A stretch of 49,981 nt of DNA from an uncultured Eubacterium sp. (GTDB taxonomy: Bacteria > Bacillota > Clostridia > Lachnospirales > Lachnospiraceae), in the NCBI GenBank assembly GCA_910579075.1, contig CAJTSV010000017.1:1-49981 (forward strand), in the 5' to 3' direction. Below are positions 31,427 to 41,438 of this stretch, piece after piece. The position numbers and the translations under genes are program-made. The notes below the pieces were generated by a model. That model was not told the origin of the DNA. It made no database searches and worked only from the letters and a program-made list of their open reading frames with translations. The first letter of the stretch is position 1. Each line of letters starts with the position of its first letter.

Positions 31427-33895
31427 TTATTCTTCTTCCATTTCTACATGTACCTTGCGCAGATGCCAGATATCACGCACATATTCCTCGATTGTGCGGT
31501 CAGAGGAAAACTTGCCGACATTTGCCACGTTTAAAATCGCGCTCTTTGCCCACTGCCTTTCATCCCTGTATGCCTGCATCACGCGCTCCTGTGCCTGCGC
31601 ATAGGCACGGAAATCTTTCAGCACAAAGTAAGTATCTGCATACTGCGTGCAGTTGGTATTCAACAGGGAATCATACAGGTTGCGGAACAGCTCTGTATCG
31701 TTTCTGGAATAAAATCCATTGATAAGCTGCATCAGTACCTGGCGGATTTCCGGGTCGCTGTTAAAGATTTCCATCGGATTGTAATCACGTTTTTTCTCGT
31801 GCTCAATCACCTCATCCGAGCTCATGCCGAAAATAAAGGCATTTTCCTCGCCCATTTCTTCTACCATTTCCACATTTGCGCCATCCATTGTTCCAATTGT
31901 TAAGGCGCCATTTAACATAAACTTCATATTGCCGGTACCAGAAGCTTCTTTTGATGCCGTGGAAATCTGTTCGGAAACGTCTGCCGCTGCGAATATCCAC
32001 TCTGCATTCGACACGCGGTAATCCTCGATAAATACAATCTTGATTTTATTATCAATGCCCTTATCGTTATTGATTACATCTGCCACGCTCGTAATCAGCT
32101 TGATGGTAAGCTTGGCATTTTTATATCCTGCCGCTGCCTTTGCCCCGAAAATAAACGTGCGCGGAACAAATTCCATCGACGGATTTTCTTTGATTTTGTT
32201 ATACAGGTACATCACATGCAGGATATTCATCAGCTGGCGCTTATACTCATGCAGCCTCTTTACCTGTACATCGAAAATCGAACGCGGATTGACCTCAATG
32301 CCGTTATGGTCAAAGATATATTTTGCCAGGCGCCGCTTGTTCTGGTATTTGATATTCATAAATTCCTGCTGTGCCTTTTCATCATCCGCATAAATCGCCA
32401 GACGTTTCATATGCGACAAATCGGTAATCCATTCGCTGCCGATATGGTCTGTCACCCAGTCTGCAAGCAGCGGGTTTCCATGAAGCAGGAACCTTCTCTG
32501 GGTAATGCCGTTTGTCTTATTGTTGAATTTTTCCGGGAACATCTGGTAAAATTCCTTTAATTCCTGATTCTTCAGAATTTCCGTATGCAGCCTTGCCACG
32601 CCGTTTACCGAAAATCCTGCTGCAATTGCAAGGTTTGCCATCTTGACCTGTCCGTCATATACAATCGACATTTTCTGGATTTTCTGGTAATCATTCGGGA
32701 ATATCTGCTGAATGGACAGCACAAACCGGCGGTTGATTTCTTCTACAATCTGGTAAATTCTCGGCAGCAGCCTGGAGAAAATTTCAATCGGCCATTTTTC
32801 CAGCGCTTCGGACATAATCGTATGGTTGGTATACGCACAGGTCTTTGTTGTAATCTCCCAGGCCGTGTCCCAGCCAAGCCCTTCTTCATCCATAAGCTGG
32901 CGCATCAGCTCGGCTACTGCCAGTGTCGGATGCGTATCGTTCATCTGGATAACGACTTTATCCGGCAGCATGCGGATATCCGGGTGGCTTTTCTTAAATT
33001 TCGCAAGCGCCCTCTGCAGGGAAGCTGATACGAAGAAGTACTGCTGTTTTAACCGCAGCTCCTTGCCGGCGATATGGTCGTCGCACGGATAAAGCACGTC
33101 TGTCAGGTTGCGTGCCAGGTTTTCTTCTTCTACCGCCTTGCGGTAATCACCCTTGCCGAATGCTTCCAGCTCGAAATACTTCATCGGCTCTGCATCCCAG
33201 ATCATCAGCGTGTTAACCATATTGTTATTATAGCCTACGATTGGCATGTCATATGGGATGGCACGGACAGACTGGTAATTTTCGTGCACAAACCGTGTCT
33301 GGCCGTCCGGCATGTTCTCTGCACGCACATAACCGCCGAATTTTACCTCGTAGCTGTATTCCGGCCTGCGCAGCTCGAACGGATAACCGTCTTTTAACCA
33401 GTTATCCGGCGTTTCCACCTGATAGCCGTCCTGAATAGCCTGTTTAAACATACCGTAGCGATAACGGATGCCGCAGCCATAAGCCGGATATCCCAATGTT
33501 GCAAGCGATTCCATAAAGCAGGCTGCCAGCCTTCCAAGGCCGCCGTTTCCAAGAGCCGGATCCGGTTCCTGGTCTTCAATCACGTTGATGTCCAGGCCGA
33601 GTTCTTCCAGCGCTTCCTGTACTTCGCTGTATGCGGTCAGGTTAATCAGGTTGTTGCCAAGCGCACGGCCCATCAAAAATTCCATTGACATGTAATAAAC
33701 AATCTTTGGGTCTTCGCGGTCAAACGTCTTTTGTGTTGCAAGCCATTCATCAATGACTACATCCTTCACTGTATTTGCGACTGCCTGGTAAATTTCCTGC
33801 TGGCTCGCCTCATCGAGCGTTTTGCGGTAAAGGTTTTTGACATTTTCCTTCACGCTTTTGATAAACGTCTCTTTTTCAAACATTTTGCTTTTCAT
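31427..33895 (-). CDS. glgP: Glycogen/starch phosphorylase
   Basis: The 822-residue GT35 phosphorylase removes glucose-1-phosphate from alpha-1,4 chains using pyridoxal phosphate. Visible features are VYYMSMEFLMGRALGNNLIN, DPALGNGGLGRLAACFMESL, VIQMNDTHPTLAVAELMRQL, and the PLP lysine region EASGTGNMKFMLNGALTIGT. Length is normal. It starts 25 bases after ileS, so the two are probably co-transcribed. GlgX (18.6 kb) and GH133 (47.1 kb) supply debranching for its limit dextrin. Confidence 0.97.
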   Translation of the reverse strand: MKSKMFEKETFIKSVKENVKNLYRKTLDEASQQEIYQAVANTVKDVVIDEWLATQKTFDREDPKIVYYMSMEFLMGRALGNNLINLTAYSEVQEALEELGLDINVIEDQEPDPALGNGGLGRLAACFMESLATLGYPAYGCGIRYRYGMFKQAIQDGYQVETPDNWLKDGYPFELRRPEYSYEVKFGGYVRAENMPDGQTRFVHENYQSVRAIPYDMPIVGYNNNMVNTLMIWDAEPMKYFELEAFGKGDYRKAVEEENLARNLTDVLYPCDDHIAGKELRLKQQYFFVSASLQRALAKFKKSHPDIRMLPDKVVIQMNDTHPTLAVAELMRQLMDEEGLGWDTAWEITTKTCAYTNHTIMSEALEKWPIEIFSRLLPRIYQIVEEINRRFVLSIQQIFPNDYQKIQKMSIVYDGQVKMANLAIAAGFSVNGVARLHTEILKNQELKEFYQMFPEKFNNKTNGITQRRFLLHGNPLLADWVTDHIGSEWITDLSHMKRLAIYADDEKAQQEFMNIKYQNKRRLAKYIFDHNGIEVNPRSIFDVQVKRLHEYKRQLMNILHVMYLYNKIKENPSMEFVPRTFIFGAKAAAGYKNAKLTIKLITSVADVINNDKGIDNKIKIVFIEDYRVSNAEWIFAAADVSEQISTASKEASGTGNMKFMLNGALTIGTMDGANVEMVEEMGEENAFIFGMSSDEVIEHEKKRDYNPMEIFNSDPEIRQVLMQLINGFYSRNDTELFRNLYDSLLNTNCTQYADTYFVLKDFRAYAQAQERVMQAYRDERQWAKSAILNVANVGKFSSDRTIEEYVRDIWHLRKVHVEMEEE

Positions 33896-33919
33896 TGGTG
33901 TCCTCCTTCTGACTGCCTG

Positions 33920-36900
33920 TTAGCACTTTTCGACACTTAATGTCACTTTTTCACCATTAATATTCCATTCTTTGCTGTAACCGCTCAGCTGTCCCCCGGC
34001 CAGTTTCTCTGCAAGTACCTCTGCACAGATATTTTCGCCGTATTTATCAAAAATACCTGTAACCTTCGCCTCTGCCGTATAGGAAACTGCGATTTTATCC
34101 ATGACTTCAAACCCGGCTTCCTTGCGCATTGTCTGCAGCTTGCTGATGAGCTCCCGTACAAATCCTTCCTCAATCAGCGCCGGGGTCAGGTTTACATCCA
34201 GCACAACCGTAACCGTATTATCCCCTTCTGTGACATACCCTTCCATCTGGGTCATGGTAATCAGCAAATCCTCCTCTGATAATACGACGTTTTCACCGAT
34301 ACTGTCAAGCCTGATTACACCGTTTTCACGAAGCTGTGCCATGGCTGCATTGCCGTCTAACTCAGACAGCTCCTTTTGAATCTGCTTTAAATACTTCCCG
34401 TATTTCGGCCCAACCGTGCGCAGCTGCGGCTTAAACGTATAATCGGTATAAGCACTGACATCATCCGCAAAAGAAACCTGTTTTACATTCAGCTCGTCTT
34501 CGATAATCGTTACAAAATAATCTGCAGGTACCGACGGCGCTTTCACATACATGCTGCCAACCGGCTGGCGGTTTTTGATATTGGCTGCATTGCGGCAGGC
34601 ACGTCCCATAACGACAATCTTTAAAACGGCATCCATATCAGACTCAAGCGCTTTGTCTATATACGCTTCCTGAACTGCCGGAAAATCGCATAAATGCACG
34701 CTTTCCGGTGCTGCTTTATCCACGCTGCACACAAGGTTGCGGTAAATATCCTCGGCAATAAACGGCACCATCGGCGCTGCTGTTTTTGCAATCGTCACAA
34801 GTGCTGTATACAGTGTCATGTATGCATTGATTTTATCCTGCTCCATGCCTTTTGCCCAGAAACGTTCCCGGCTTCTTCTGACATACCAGTTGGACATTTC
34901 GTCCACAAATGCATCCAGCGCCCTGGCAGCTTCCGGAATCCGGTAGCTGCCCAGATTTTCATCCACCGCTTTGACCACCGTATTCAGCCTGGATAACAGC
35001 CATTTGTCCATCACGCCCAGCCTGTCGTATTCCAGGCTGTAATCTGCGGCATTGAATTCGTCAATATTTGCATACAGCACAAAAAATGCATACGTGTTCC
35101 AGAGCGTGCCGAGGAACTTGCGCTGGCCTTCCTGCACGGCGCGTCCGTGGAAACGGTTTGGCAGCCATGGCGCGCTGTTAATATAAAAATACCAGCGGAT
35201 GGCGTCTGCCCCATACGTCTGCAGCGCTTCGAACGGGTCAATGGCGTTTCCTTTGGATTTGCTCATTTTCTGTCCGTTTTCGTCCTGCACATGCCCGAGC
35301 ACAATAACATTTTCATACGGCGCTTTGTTAAATAACAGCGTGGATTCTGCCATCAGCGAATAGAACCATCCGCGTGTCTGGTCTACGGCTTCGGAAATAA
35401 ACTGCGCCGGGAACTGCTGCTCAAACAGCTCTTTATTTTCAAACGGATAATGATGCTGTGCAAACGGCATCGCCCCGGAGTCAAACCAGCAGTCAATCAC
35501 TTCCGGCACGCGGTGCATCAGCCCGCCGCATTCCGGGCATTTGTATGTCACTTCATCGATATACGGCCTGTGCAGCTCGGTCCCAGCGGTATCTGCCTGT
35601 CCGGTCTTTTCTGCCAGCTCGCTGCGGCTGCCGATGCATTCCTGATGCCCGCATTCACATTCCCATACCGGAAGCGGCGTGCCCCAGTAACGGTTGCGGG
35701 AAAGCCCCCAGTCCTGGATATTTTCCAGCCAGTCGCCAAACCGTCCTTTTCCAATCGATTCCGGAATCCAGCTGACGGTATTGTTGTTGCGGATTAAATC
35801 GTCGCGGACTTCGGTCATTTTGATAAACCACGATTCCCTTGCATAATAAATCAGCGGCGTATCGCAGCGCCAGCAGTGCGGATATTCGTGCTCAAATTTC
35901 GGAGCGTCAAATAAAAGCCCTGCCGCATCGAGGTCTTTTAATACCATCGTGTCTGCTTTTTTGACAAATACCCCTGCATAAGCGGTTTCTTCGGACATCT
36001 CGCCCTTTCCATTGACAAGCTGTACAAACGGAAGCCCGTACCTGCGGCCGACCTGTGAATCGTCTTCACCGAATGCAGGCGCAATGTGTACGATTCCGGT
36101 ACCATCGGTCATGGTTACATAGGTATCGCATGTGACATAGTATGCCTTTTTATGCTGTTTTTCGATTAGAGCATCTGCAAAACGGAATAACGGCTCATAC
36201 TCGCGGTATTCCAAATCCCTGCCCTGATAAGTTTCCAGCACTTCATAAGCAGGCACGCCTTCCTCTGCATTGCCAGTGCCGGCAAGCACCTTGTCCAGCA
36301 GCGCCTGTGCCAGGTAATATACCCGCCCGTCGGCCGCTTTTACTTTGCAGTAGGTTTCATCCGGGTGCACGCACAGTGCCAGGTTCGACGGCAGTGTCCA
36401 CGGCGTTGTCGTCCATGCAAGAAAATAAGCGTCCTCGCCCACAGCCTTAAACCGTACAATTGCAGAGCGTTCCTTTACCGTTTTATACCCCTGTGCCACT
36501 TCCTGTGATGAAAGCGGCGTCCCGCAGCGCGGGCAGTACGGCACGGTCTTAAACCCTTTGTATAAAAGCCCCCGGTCCCAGATCTGCTTTAACGCCCACC
36601 ATTCGGATTCAATATAATTATCCTCATAGGTAACATACGGGTCATCCATATCTGCCCAGAAACCGACGGTTTCAGAGAAATCTTCCCACATGCCTTTATA
36701 TTTCCACACAGATTCCTTGCACTTGCAGATAAACGGCTCCATGCCGTATGCTTCAATCTGGTCTTTTCCATTTAACCCAAGCAGCTTTTCTACTTCCAGC
36801 TCTACCGGAAGGCCATGCGTGTCCCATCCGGCCTTGCGCGGTACAAACCGGCCTTTCATCGTCTGGTATCTTGGAATCATGTCTTTGATAACGCGCGTCA

Positions 36901-37078
36901 GCACATGGCCGATATGCGGCTTGCCGTTTGCAGTCGGCGGGCCGTCATAAAAGGTATAGGTCTCTCCTTCCCTGCGGGAATCCATGGATTTTTGGAAAAT
37001 CCGGTTTTCTTTCCAGAAATCCACGGTTTTTTTCTCCCGGTCGACAAAATTCATGTTGGATTCTACTTTTTTGTACAT
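33920..37078 (-). CDS. ileS: Isoleucyl-tRNA synthetase
   Basis: At 1052 residues this is the longer type. The HIGH motif is in GKPHIGHVLTRVIKDM (around residue 55) and KMSKS in GQKMSKSKGNAIDPFEAL (around 600). An editing (CP1) domain lies between them. Cysteine pairs CPRCGTPLSS, CECGHQE and CPECGGL suggest zinc sites. The C-terminal region has the EGFVRELISKLQTMRKEAGF anticodon-side extension. An AAAGGAG site precedes the ATG. No T-box leader was seen in the short 100-bp upstream gap, so transcription may come from the preceding gene. Confidence 0.97.
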   Translation of the reverse strand: MYKKVESNMNFVDREKKTVDFWKENRIFQKSMDSRREGETYTFYDGPPTANGKPHIGHVLTRVIKDMIPRYQTMKGRFVPRKAGWDTHGLPVELEVEKLLGLNGKDQIEAYGMEPFICKCKESVWKYKGMWEDFSETVGFWADMDDPYVTYEDNYIESEWWALKQIWDRGLLYKGFKTVPYCPRCGTPLSSQEVAQGYKTVKERSAIVRFKAVGEDAYFLAWTTTPWTLPSNLALCVHPDETYCKVKAADGRVYYLAQALLDKVLAGTGNAEEGVPAYEVLETYQGRDLEYREYEPLFRFADALIEKQHKKAYYVTCDTYVTMTDGTGIVHIAPAFGEDDSQVGRRYGLPFVQLVNGKGEMSEETAYAGVFVKKADTMVLKDLDAAGLLFDAPKFEHEYPHCWRCDTPLIYYARESWFIKMTEVRDDLIRNNNTVSWIPESIGKGRFGDWLENIQDWGLSRNRYWGTPLPVWECECGHQECIGSRSELAEKTGQADTAGTELHRPYIDEVTYKCPECGGLMHRVPEVIDCWFDSGAMPFAQHHYPFENKELFEQQFPAQFISEAVDQTRGWFYSLMAESTLLFNKAPYENVIVLGHVQDENGQKMSKSKGNAIDPFEALQTYGADAIRWYFYINSAPWLPNRFHGRAVQEGQRKFLGTLWNTYAFFVLYANIDEFNAADYSLEYDRLGVMDKWLLSRLNTVVKAVDENLGSYRIPEAARALDAFVDEMSNWYVRRSRERFWAKGMEQDKINAYMTLYTALVTIAKTAAPMVPFIAEDIYRNLVCSVDKAAPESVHLCDFPAVQEAYIDKALESDMDAVLKIVVMGRACRNAANIKNRQPVGSMYVKAPSVPADYFVTIIEDELNVKQVSFADDVSAYTDYTFKPQLRTVGPKYGKYLKQIQKELSELDGNAAMAQLRENGVIRLDSIGENVVLSEEDLLITMTQMEGYVTEGDNTVTVVLDVNLTPALIEEGFVRELISKLQTMRKEAGFEVMDKIAVSYTAEAKVTGIFDKYGENICAEVLAEKLAGGQLSGYSKEWNINGEKVTLSVEKC

Positions 37079-37178
37079 GCTGTTCTCCTTTACAGTCTTT
37101 CAGGCTTTCTGCATGCAGCCGGACTGGCTGCTGCAAAAACGAGCCTGTCAAAAATCCGCCCGTCACGGACAGCCGGAT

Positions 37179-38675
37179 TCAAAAACGGTCCCTGCCATCG
37201 AAATAGTCAAAAATATCATCGTAGTCAAAATCATAGTCGTAATCATCTTCATATCCGGGCAGCGGCTTATCACCGCCATAGCCGTCTTCATAATAAGACA
37301 GAAACGGCACCCACAGCAGAACAACGGAAACAATCAGCGCCACGACAGACAGCACTGCCGTAATAATGCCTGCCACCGCCATGCCCCTGCCTTCCCGGCT
37401 GCGGACAAGCTGGAGTATGCCGAAAATAATGGCCCCTGCCGCCATTGGAATGTTGATGCACGAGCAGAATAATACGAGTGACAAGATGCCCAGAATCATG
37501 GATGCTATGCCAAATCCATTTCCAGATGACTGGCCGTTTCCCTTCTGATACTGCTCATACTGTGCCTGATACCGGCCCGGCCCGCCTGTGCCCTGGCTGT
37601 ACTGCTGATAAGAAGCCTGCCCGGCCTGCTGGTACTGGCCCGGCTGCGCCCACGGGTACTGGCCCGGCCCGCCTGCTCCCTGCTGAAAAACGCCCTGGCT
37701 TGCCTGCTGGCCACGGTTCTGCCAGTCCTGCTGCGGCTGATAAGAAGCCTGCCCGGGATGCCCGGATGCGCCGGCCTGCGCTGCGTTCTGTCCTGCCTGA
37801 TATCCGCCAGCAGCATCTGACTGGTACGGAATCTGCCGGCCCTGGCTATATGCGCCGGTCTGCGCTGTGCCCTGTCCAGCCTGATATGCATCCTGAATAT
37901 TCTGCTGGCATGCACCGGCCTGGCTTGCGGCCTGGCCATATGCATTCTGGCTGGTCTGCCCATATGCGCTCTGGGCATTCTGCTGGTTTGGGATATATGC
38001 ACTTTCCTGCCCTGTGCCTGGCTGGTTTTTTTCCAGATGCACATACCCGGCCTGTTTCTGTTCCGAAGCACTTCCTGCCAGTTCCTGATTTTCATAATGA
38101 TATGCCTGGCCTTCGTATGTCTGTGTACCGGTTCCTGTTTCCGATGCCGACTGCCCATACGCATATGGCTCGCTGGCTGCCGGCTGCCCATATATATACG
38201 CACCCGTGCCAGTTTCTGTGCCTGGCTGGCCATACGCATATGCCCCGGTTTCTGGCTCTGCGCCCGGCTGTTCACATACATATGCCCTGGTTTCCGGCTC
38301 TGTTCCCGGCTGGCTATATGCATATGCCCCGGTTTCCGGCTCTGCGCCTGGCTGGCCATATGCATATGGCTCACTCACCGCTGCCGGTTCCGGCTGGCTG
38401 TATGCGTAAGACTCTCCGCCTGGTTCCATTCCGCTTCCAGATGCAGATTCCAGCACGCCTGTGCCGGATGCTGACAGGGATTCTGCTGTACGGATTCCCG
38501 ATGCTGACAGGGATTCTGTCACATTGTCACCGGATATGGTTAACGATTCCGTCGCACGGATTTCGGATGCCTGCAGCGGTTCTGTCGCGCCGGACAGCCC
38601 GCTGGAAACATCCTGCTGCGGTTCGCTGTCCGTTTTGTTTACTTCCTGTTCTTCCCCCTGATTTTTGTCTTCCAC
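37179..38675 (-). CDS. DUF4190-type membrane protein with long Tyr/Gln/Pro-rich N-terminus
   Basis: The GTG at 38675 has GAGGTG upstream, giving 498 residues. Residues 1-100 are Ser/Thr/Glu repeats (ESLSASG, TESLTISG). Residues 100-390 are low-complexity repeats built on AYAYGQPGAEPETG and Q/A/Y-rich units (YQAGQ, AYGQ, QGAGGPGQY). The C-terminus has two membrane segments, GFGIASMILGILSLVLF and GIITAVLSVVALIVSVVLLW, flanking a small RSREGRG loop as in DUF4190, and an acidic Asp/Tyr tail (DYDYDFDYDDIFDYF). The N-terminal region is likely disordered, perhaps phase-separating; no function is known. Large opposite-strand frames reflect the repeats. Confidence 0.7.
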   Translation of the reverse strand: MEDKNQGEEQEVNKTDSEPQQDVSSGLSGATEPLQASEIRATESLTISGDNVTESLSASGIRTAESLSASGTGVLESASGSGMEPGGESYAYSQPEPAAVSEPYAYGQPGAEPETGAYAYSQPGTEPETRAYVCEQPGAEPETGAYAYGQPGTETGTGAYIYGQPAASEPYAYGQSASETGTGTQTYEGQAYHYENQELAGSASEQKQAGYVHLEKNQPGTGQESAYIPNQQNAQSAYGQTSQNAYGQAASQAGACQQNIQDAYQAGQGTAQTGAYSQGRQIPYQSDAAGGYQAGQNAAQAGASGHPGQASYQPQQDWQNRGQQASQGVFQQGAGGPGQYPWAQPGQYQQAGQASYQQYSQGTGGPGRYQAQYEQYQKGNGQSSGNGFGIASMILGILSLVLFCSCINIPMAAGAIIFGILQLVRSREGRGMAVAGIITAVLSVVALIVSVVLLWVPFLSYYEDGYGGDKPLPGYEDDYDYDFDYDDIFDYFDGRDRF

Positions 38676-38747
38676 GCCTGCAATCACCTCATTTCTAATT
38701 TTTATTTTTTGTTTTCTGATTCTATTTTATCATCCATTTCTTTATTC

Positions 38748-38775
38748 ATTTTATCTGCTCATTTTGTTTTGTCAA
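38748..38775 (-). promoter_or_regulatory. Promoter of the DUF4190-type gene
   Basis: Read on the minus strand: TTGACA (38770-38775), 16 bases, TAAAAT (38748-38753), about 70 bases before the start codon. It could also drive ileS and glgP, which follow on the same strand. Confidence 0.55.
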
Positions 38776-38833
38776 TCCCTGATGCCAGGAAACGGTTTAT
38801 TTTTGTAACAGTTCAGCTTGCCTGACCTGTTAC

Positions 38834-39739
38834 TTATTCCCACAGCTTCGGGCCATATACGCCTTCCTGAATCAGCTCCCGGAATGCCTGCTCTACGCTT
38901 TCTTTATCTTCCGCATATGTAACGCCAAACCACCGGTCCGGTGTCGGCAGCACCCTCACCGAAGCCTGGCCGCTTCCCAAAAGCTGGTCGATAATGACCG
39001 GCAGCAGATATTCGCACGTTACGTCGCCAGGGTCTGCCTGCTGTAAAAATTCCACAAACTTTTCCTGTAAAATGCCAAGAAATTCCGGCGTCAGCCCCCA
39101 CATATTCATGGAAACAGGTGTCTGTTCCGTCAAAACCATGCCCCCGTCGCCGCATATCCCGCCAGACTGGCTGCGTGCAAGCCCTTTTGTCTCTGCAACT
39201 TTTTTCAGATAACCATGCTCATCCACTTCACAGATGCCGCGTGTCACCGTGCCATTTTCACTCAGCGTATTGCCAATCTGAAATCCGGCCATGCAGTATT
39301 CATGCTGTGACTGCTGATGCTCGCGAAGAAACCGGCATACATGCTGGAATGCGGTCTTTCCATAATAATCATCTGCATTGATAACCGCAAACGGCACATC
39401 CAGAATATCCCGGCACGCCAGCACAGCCTGGCCGGTTCCCCATGGCTTGACGCGCTGCTGCGGGCAGGAAAAACCCTGCGGCAGGTCGTTCTTATCCTGA
39501 AATACATATTCCACAGGACAGATTTTTTCGATTCTGGAACCAATAACTTCCCGGAACTCTGCTTCTATATCTTTACGGATAATAAATATTACTTTGTGAA
39601 ATCCTGCTTCCAGGGCATCATGAATGGAATAATCTATCATAATCTCTCCCTGAGGCCCGACCTTCTGAAGCTGCTTGATGCCTGCACCATAGCGCGACCC
39701 GATTCCAGCCGCCATGATAACCAGTGCAATCTCTTTCAT
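38834..39739 (-). CDS. Sugar-phosphate nucleotidyltransferase
   Basis: The ATG at 39739 lies 8 bases after GGAGG; the upstream 35 codons of the open frame contain the promoter. The 301-residue protein starts with the NTP-transferase signature IALVIMAAGIGSRYGAGIKQ (the GxGxR-x-K nucleotide loop), continues with EIMIDYSIHDALEAGFHKVI, and has the metal-binding Asp region PFAVINADDYYGKTAF. It should transfer a nucleotide onto a sugar-1-phosphate; the sugar is not evident. There are no polysaccharide genes adjacent; a MATE exporter is divergent. Confidence 0.85.
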   Translation of the reverse strand: MKEIALVIMAAGIGSRYGAGIKQLQKVGPQGEIMIDYSIHDALEAGFHKVIFIIRKDIEAEFREVIGSRIEKICPVEYVFQDKNDLPQGFSCPQQRVKPWGTGQAVLACRDILDVPFAVINADDYYGKTAFQHVCRFLREHQQSQHEYCMAGFQIGNTLSENGTVTRGICEVDEHGYLKKVAETKGLARSQSGGICGDGGMVLTEQTPVSMNMWGLTPEFLGILQEKFVEFLQQADPGDVTCEYLLPVIIDQLLGSGQASVRVLPTPDRWFGVTYAEDKESVEQAFRELIQEGVYGPKLWE

Positions 39740-39778
39740 ATGAAAATATCCTCCTTTGTTCGGTGAAATGACTTCCTT

Positions 39779-39807
39779 ATCATACCATTGATATGGAATT
39801 TGTTCAA
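39779..39807 (-). promoter_or_regulatory. Promoter of the nucleotidyltransferase gene
   Basis: Read on the minus strand: TTGAAC (39802-39807), 17 bases, TATGAT (39779-39784), about 40 bases before the start codon. Confidence 0.6.
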
Positions 39808-39922
39808 GTATTGTTACGTTTTCTTGCAAATGCCGGAAAAACATCTGGCTATTTGCATCCGCCTGTGATATGATAGCTTCACGTCTTATTCAAAGCATGA
39901 AACAAAGGAGGATTGATTTTCC

Positions 39923-41269
39923 ATGGCAGCACTGCGCAGCATGACATCCGGCAGCCCGGGCCGGCTTATGATTTCTTTTGCATTCCCTCTGATGCTTGGC
40001 AACCTGTTCCAGCAGTTTTACACAATTGCCGATGCAGCAATTGTCGGACAGGTGCTCGGCGTACAGGCCATTGCTGCGGTCGGCGCTGCGGAATGGATTA
40101 TCTGGATGATGCAGGGCACGATACAGGGCTTTACACAGGGCTTCGGCATTCAGATGTCCCAGGATTTCGGAGCCGGAAAGCTGAAAAAGCTGCGGAATGT
40201 TATCGTAAATTCCGTTTTTTTATCTGCTGTCTGCGCCGTTATCCTTCTGGCTGGCGGACAGCTGCTCGCCGGATGGATGCTGGACAGGCTGCATACGCCA
40301 GACCCAATCCGGCCCGATACGATGCTGTACATGCGCACGATGTTCTGCGGCATTCCGGCCATTATGGCTTTTAACCTGTCTGCTTCCATCCTGCGTTCGC
40401 TGGGCGACGGCAAAACCCCGCTGTACGCAATGGCCTGTGCTTCCTTTGTAAATATCGGCCTGGACCTTTTGTTTGTGCCAGTCCTTCATATGGGCGTATT
40501 CGGCGCTGCCATTGCCACCGTGCTGGCCCAGTGCTGTTCCAGCATCATCTGCTTTTGGAAAATCGCCCAGATTGATATTTTGAAAATCACGCGGGCCGAC
40601 TGTGAAATCGCTGCCAGCCTGCACCTGCGTCTGATGAAGCTTGGCATGCCGATGGCTTTCCAGAATTTTATTATTTCCATCGGCGGCATGCTGGTGCAGT
40701 CCGTCGTAAACGGATTCGGCGTTGCGTTTATCGCAGGATTTACGGCAACCAACAAGCTGTACGGCATGCTGGAAGTAGCTGCGACCTCTTACGGGTTTGC
40801 CATGACCACTTATACCGGACAGAATCTCGGTGCCGGAAAGATATCCCGCATCCGCGAAGGGTACCGGGACGCCCTTTTGATTGCACTGGTTACTTCTATT
40901 ATAATAGCTGCTGCCATGATTTTTGGCGGAAAATGGATTCTGCTGTGCTTTATCAGCGGGGATAAGAAAACAGCCGCAGATGCTCTGGAAATTGCTTACC
41001 GTTACCTGTTTATTATGAGCGTGTGCCTGCCTGTGCTGTATTACCTGCATGTCACCCGCTCCTGCATCCAGGGGCTTGGAAATACGGTGCTGCCCATGGT
41101 TTCCGGTATCGCAGAATTCGGCATGCGCACTGCCGCCGCTTTCCTGCTTCCTGTACTGATGGGAAGGGACGGTATTTTTTATGCCGAAACTGCCGCCTGG
41201 GCAGGGGCTGATATTGTGCTGTTTTTCAGTTTTCTTTCCTGCATGCACAGACTGAAACGGAACCTGTAA
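39923..41269 (+). CDS. MATE-family multidrug/Na+ efflux transporter
   Basis: A 448-residue protein with about 12 membrane segments and the MATE pattern: PGRLMISFAFPLMLGNLFQQ at the N-terminus, FGAGKLKKLRNVI in the first loop, then GDGKTPLYAM, and TGQNLGAGKISRIREGYRDA at the start of the second half. It expels cationic drugs or metabolites using Na+ or H+. An AAAGGAGG site precedes the ATG. It is a single gene, divergent from the nucleotidyltransferase and followed by a palindromic repeat. Confidence 0.93.
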   Translation: MAALRSMTSGSPGRLMISFAFPLMLGNLFQQFYTIADAAIVGQVLGVQAIAAVGAAEWIIWMMQGTIQGFTQGFGIQMSQDFGAGKLKKLRNVIVNSVFLSAVCAVILLAGGQLLAGWMLDRLHTPDPIRPDTMLYMRTMFCGIPAIMAFNLSASILRSLGDGKTPLYAMACASFVNIGLDLLFVPVLHMGVFGAAIATVLAQCCSSIICFWKIAQIDILKITRADCEIAASLHLRLMKLGMPMAFQNFIISIGGMLVQSVVNGFGVAFIAGFTATNKLYGMLEVAATSYGFAMTTYTGQNLGAGKISRIREGYRDALLIALVTSIIIAAAMIFGGKWILLCFISGDKKTAADALEIAYRYLFIMSVCLPVLYYLHVTRSCIQGLGNTVLPMVSGIAEFGMRTAAAFLLPVLMGRDGIFYAETAAWAGADIVLFFSFLSCMHRLKRNL

Positions 41270-41301
41270 CAGAACCTGCATCGATTGGAAAGCAGCAAAA
41301 A

Positions 41302-41403
41302 GGGGCTGCCGCACGAAGCAAAATATATACAGGAAATCGATATCGCATCAAAAACGATTCCAGCGAACGATATCCTGTATCATTTTTCTTCCTGCGGCAG
41401 CCC
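41302..41403. repeat. Palindromic repeat family copy after the MATE gene
   Basis: Ends GGGGCTGCCGCA and TGCGGCAGCCC enclose a stem (ATACAGG...CGATATCG and CGAACGATATCCTGTAT) with loop ACGATTCC, followed by CATTTTTCTT. It can terminate the MATE transcript. The stem sequence differs from the 20761 copy, but pairing is kept. Confidence 0.75.
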
Positions 41404-41438
41404 TCTTTTGGGAATCAGCCAATCAGCACTTTTTTTCC

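Noticed and set aside
37079..37178. T-box leader for ileS
   Set aside because: The gap is only 100 bases and lacks the T-box sequence and specifier stem.
37478..38698. Plus-strand ORF of 406 residues opposite the DUF4190-type gene
   Set aside because: It is a shadow of the repetitive coding sequence on the minus strand; the translation is low-complexity with no family or ribosome site.
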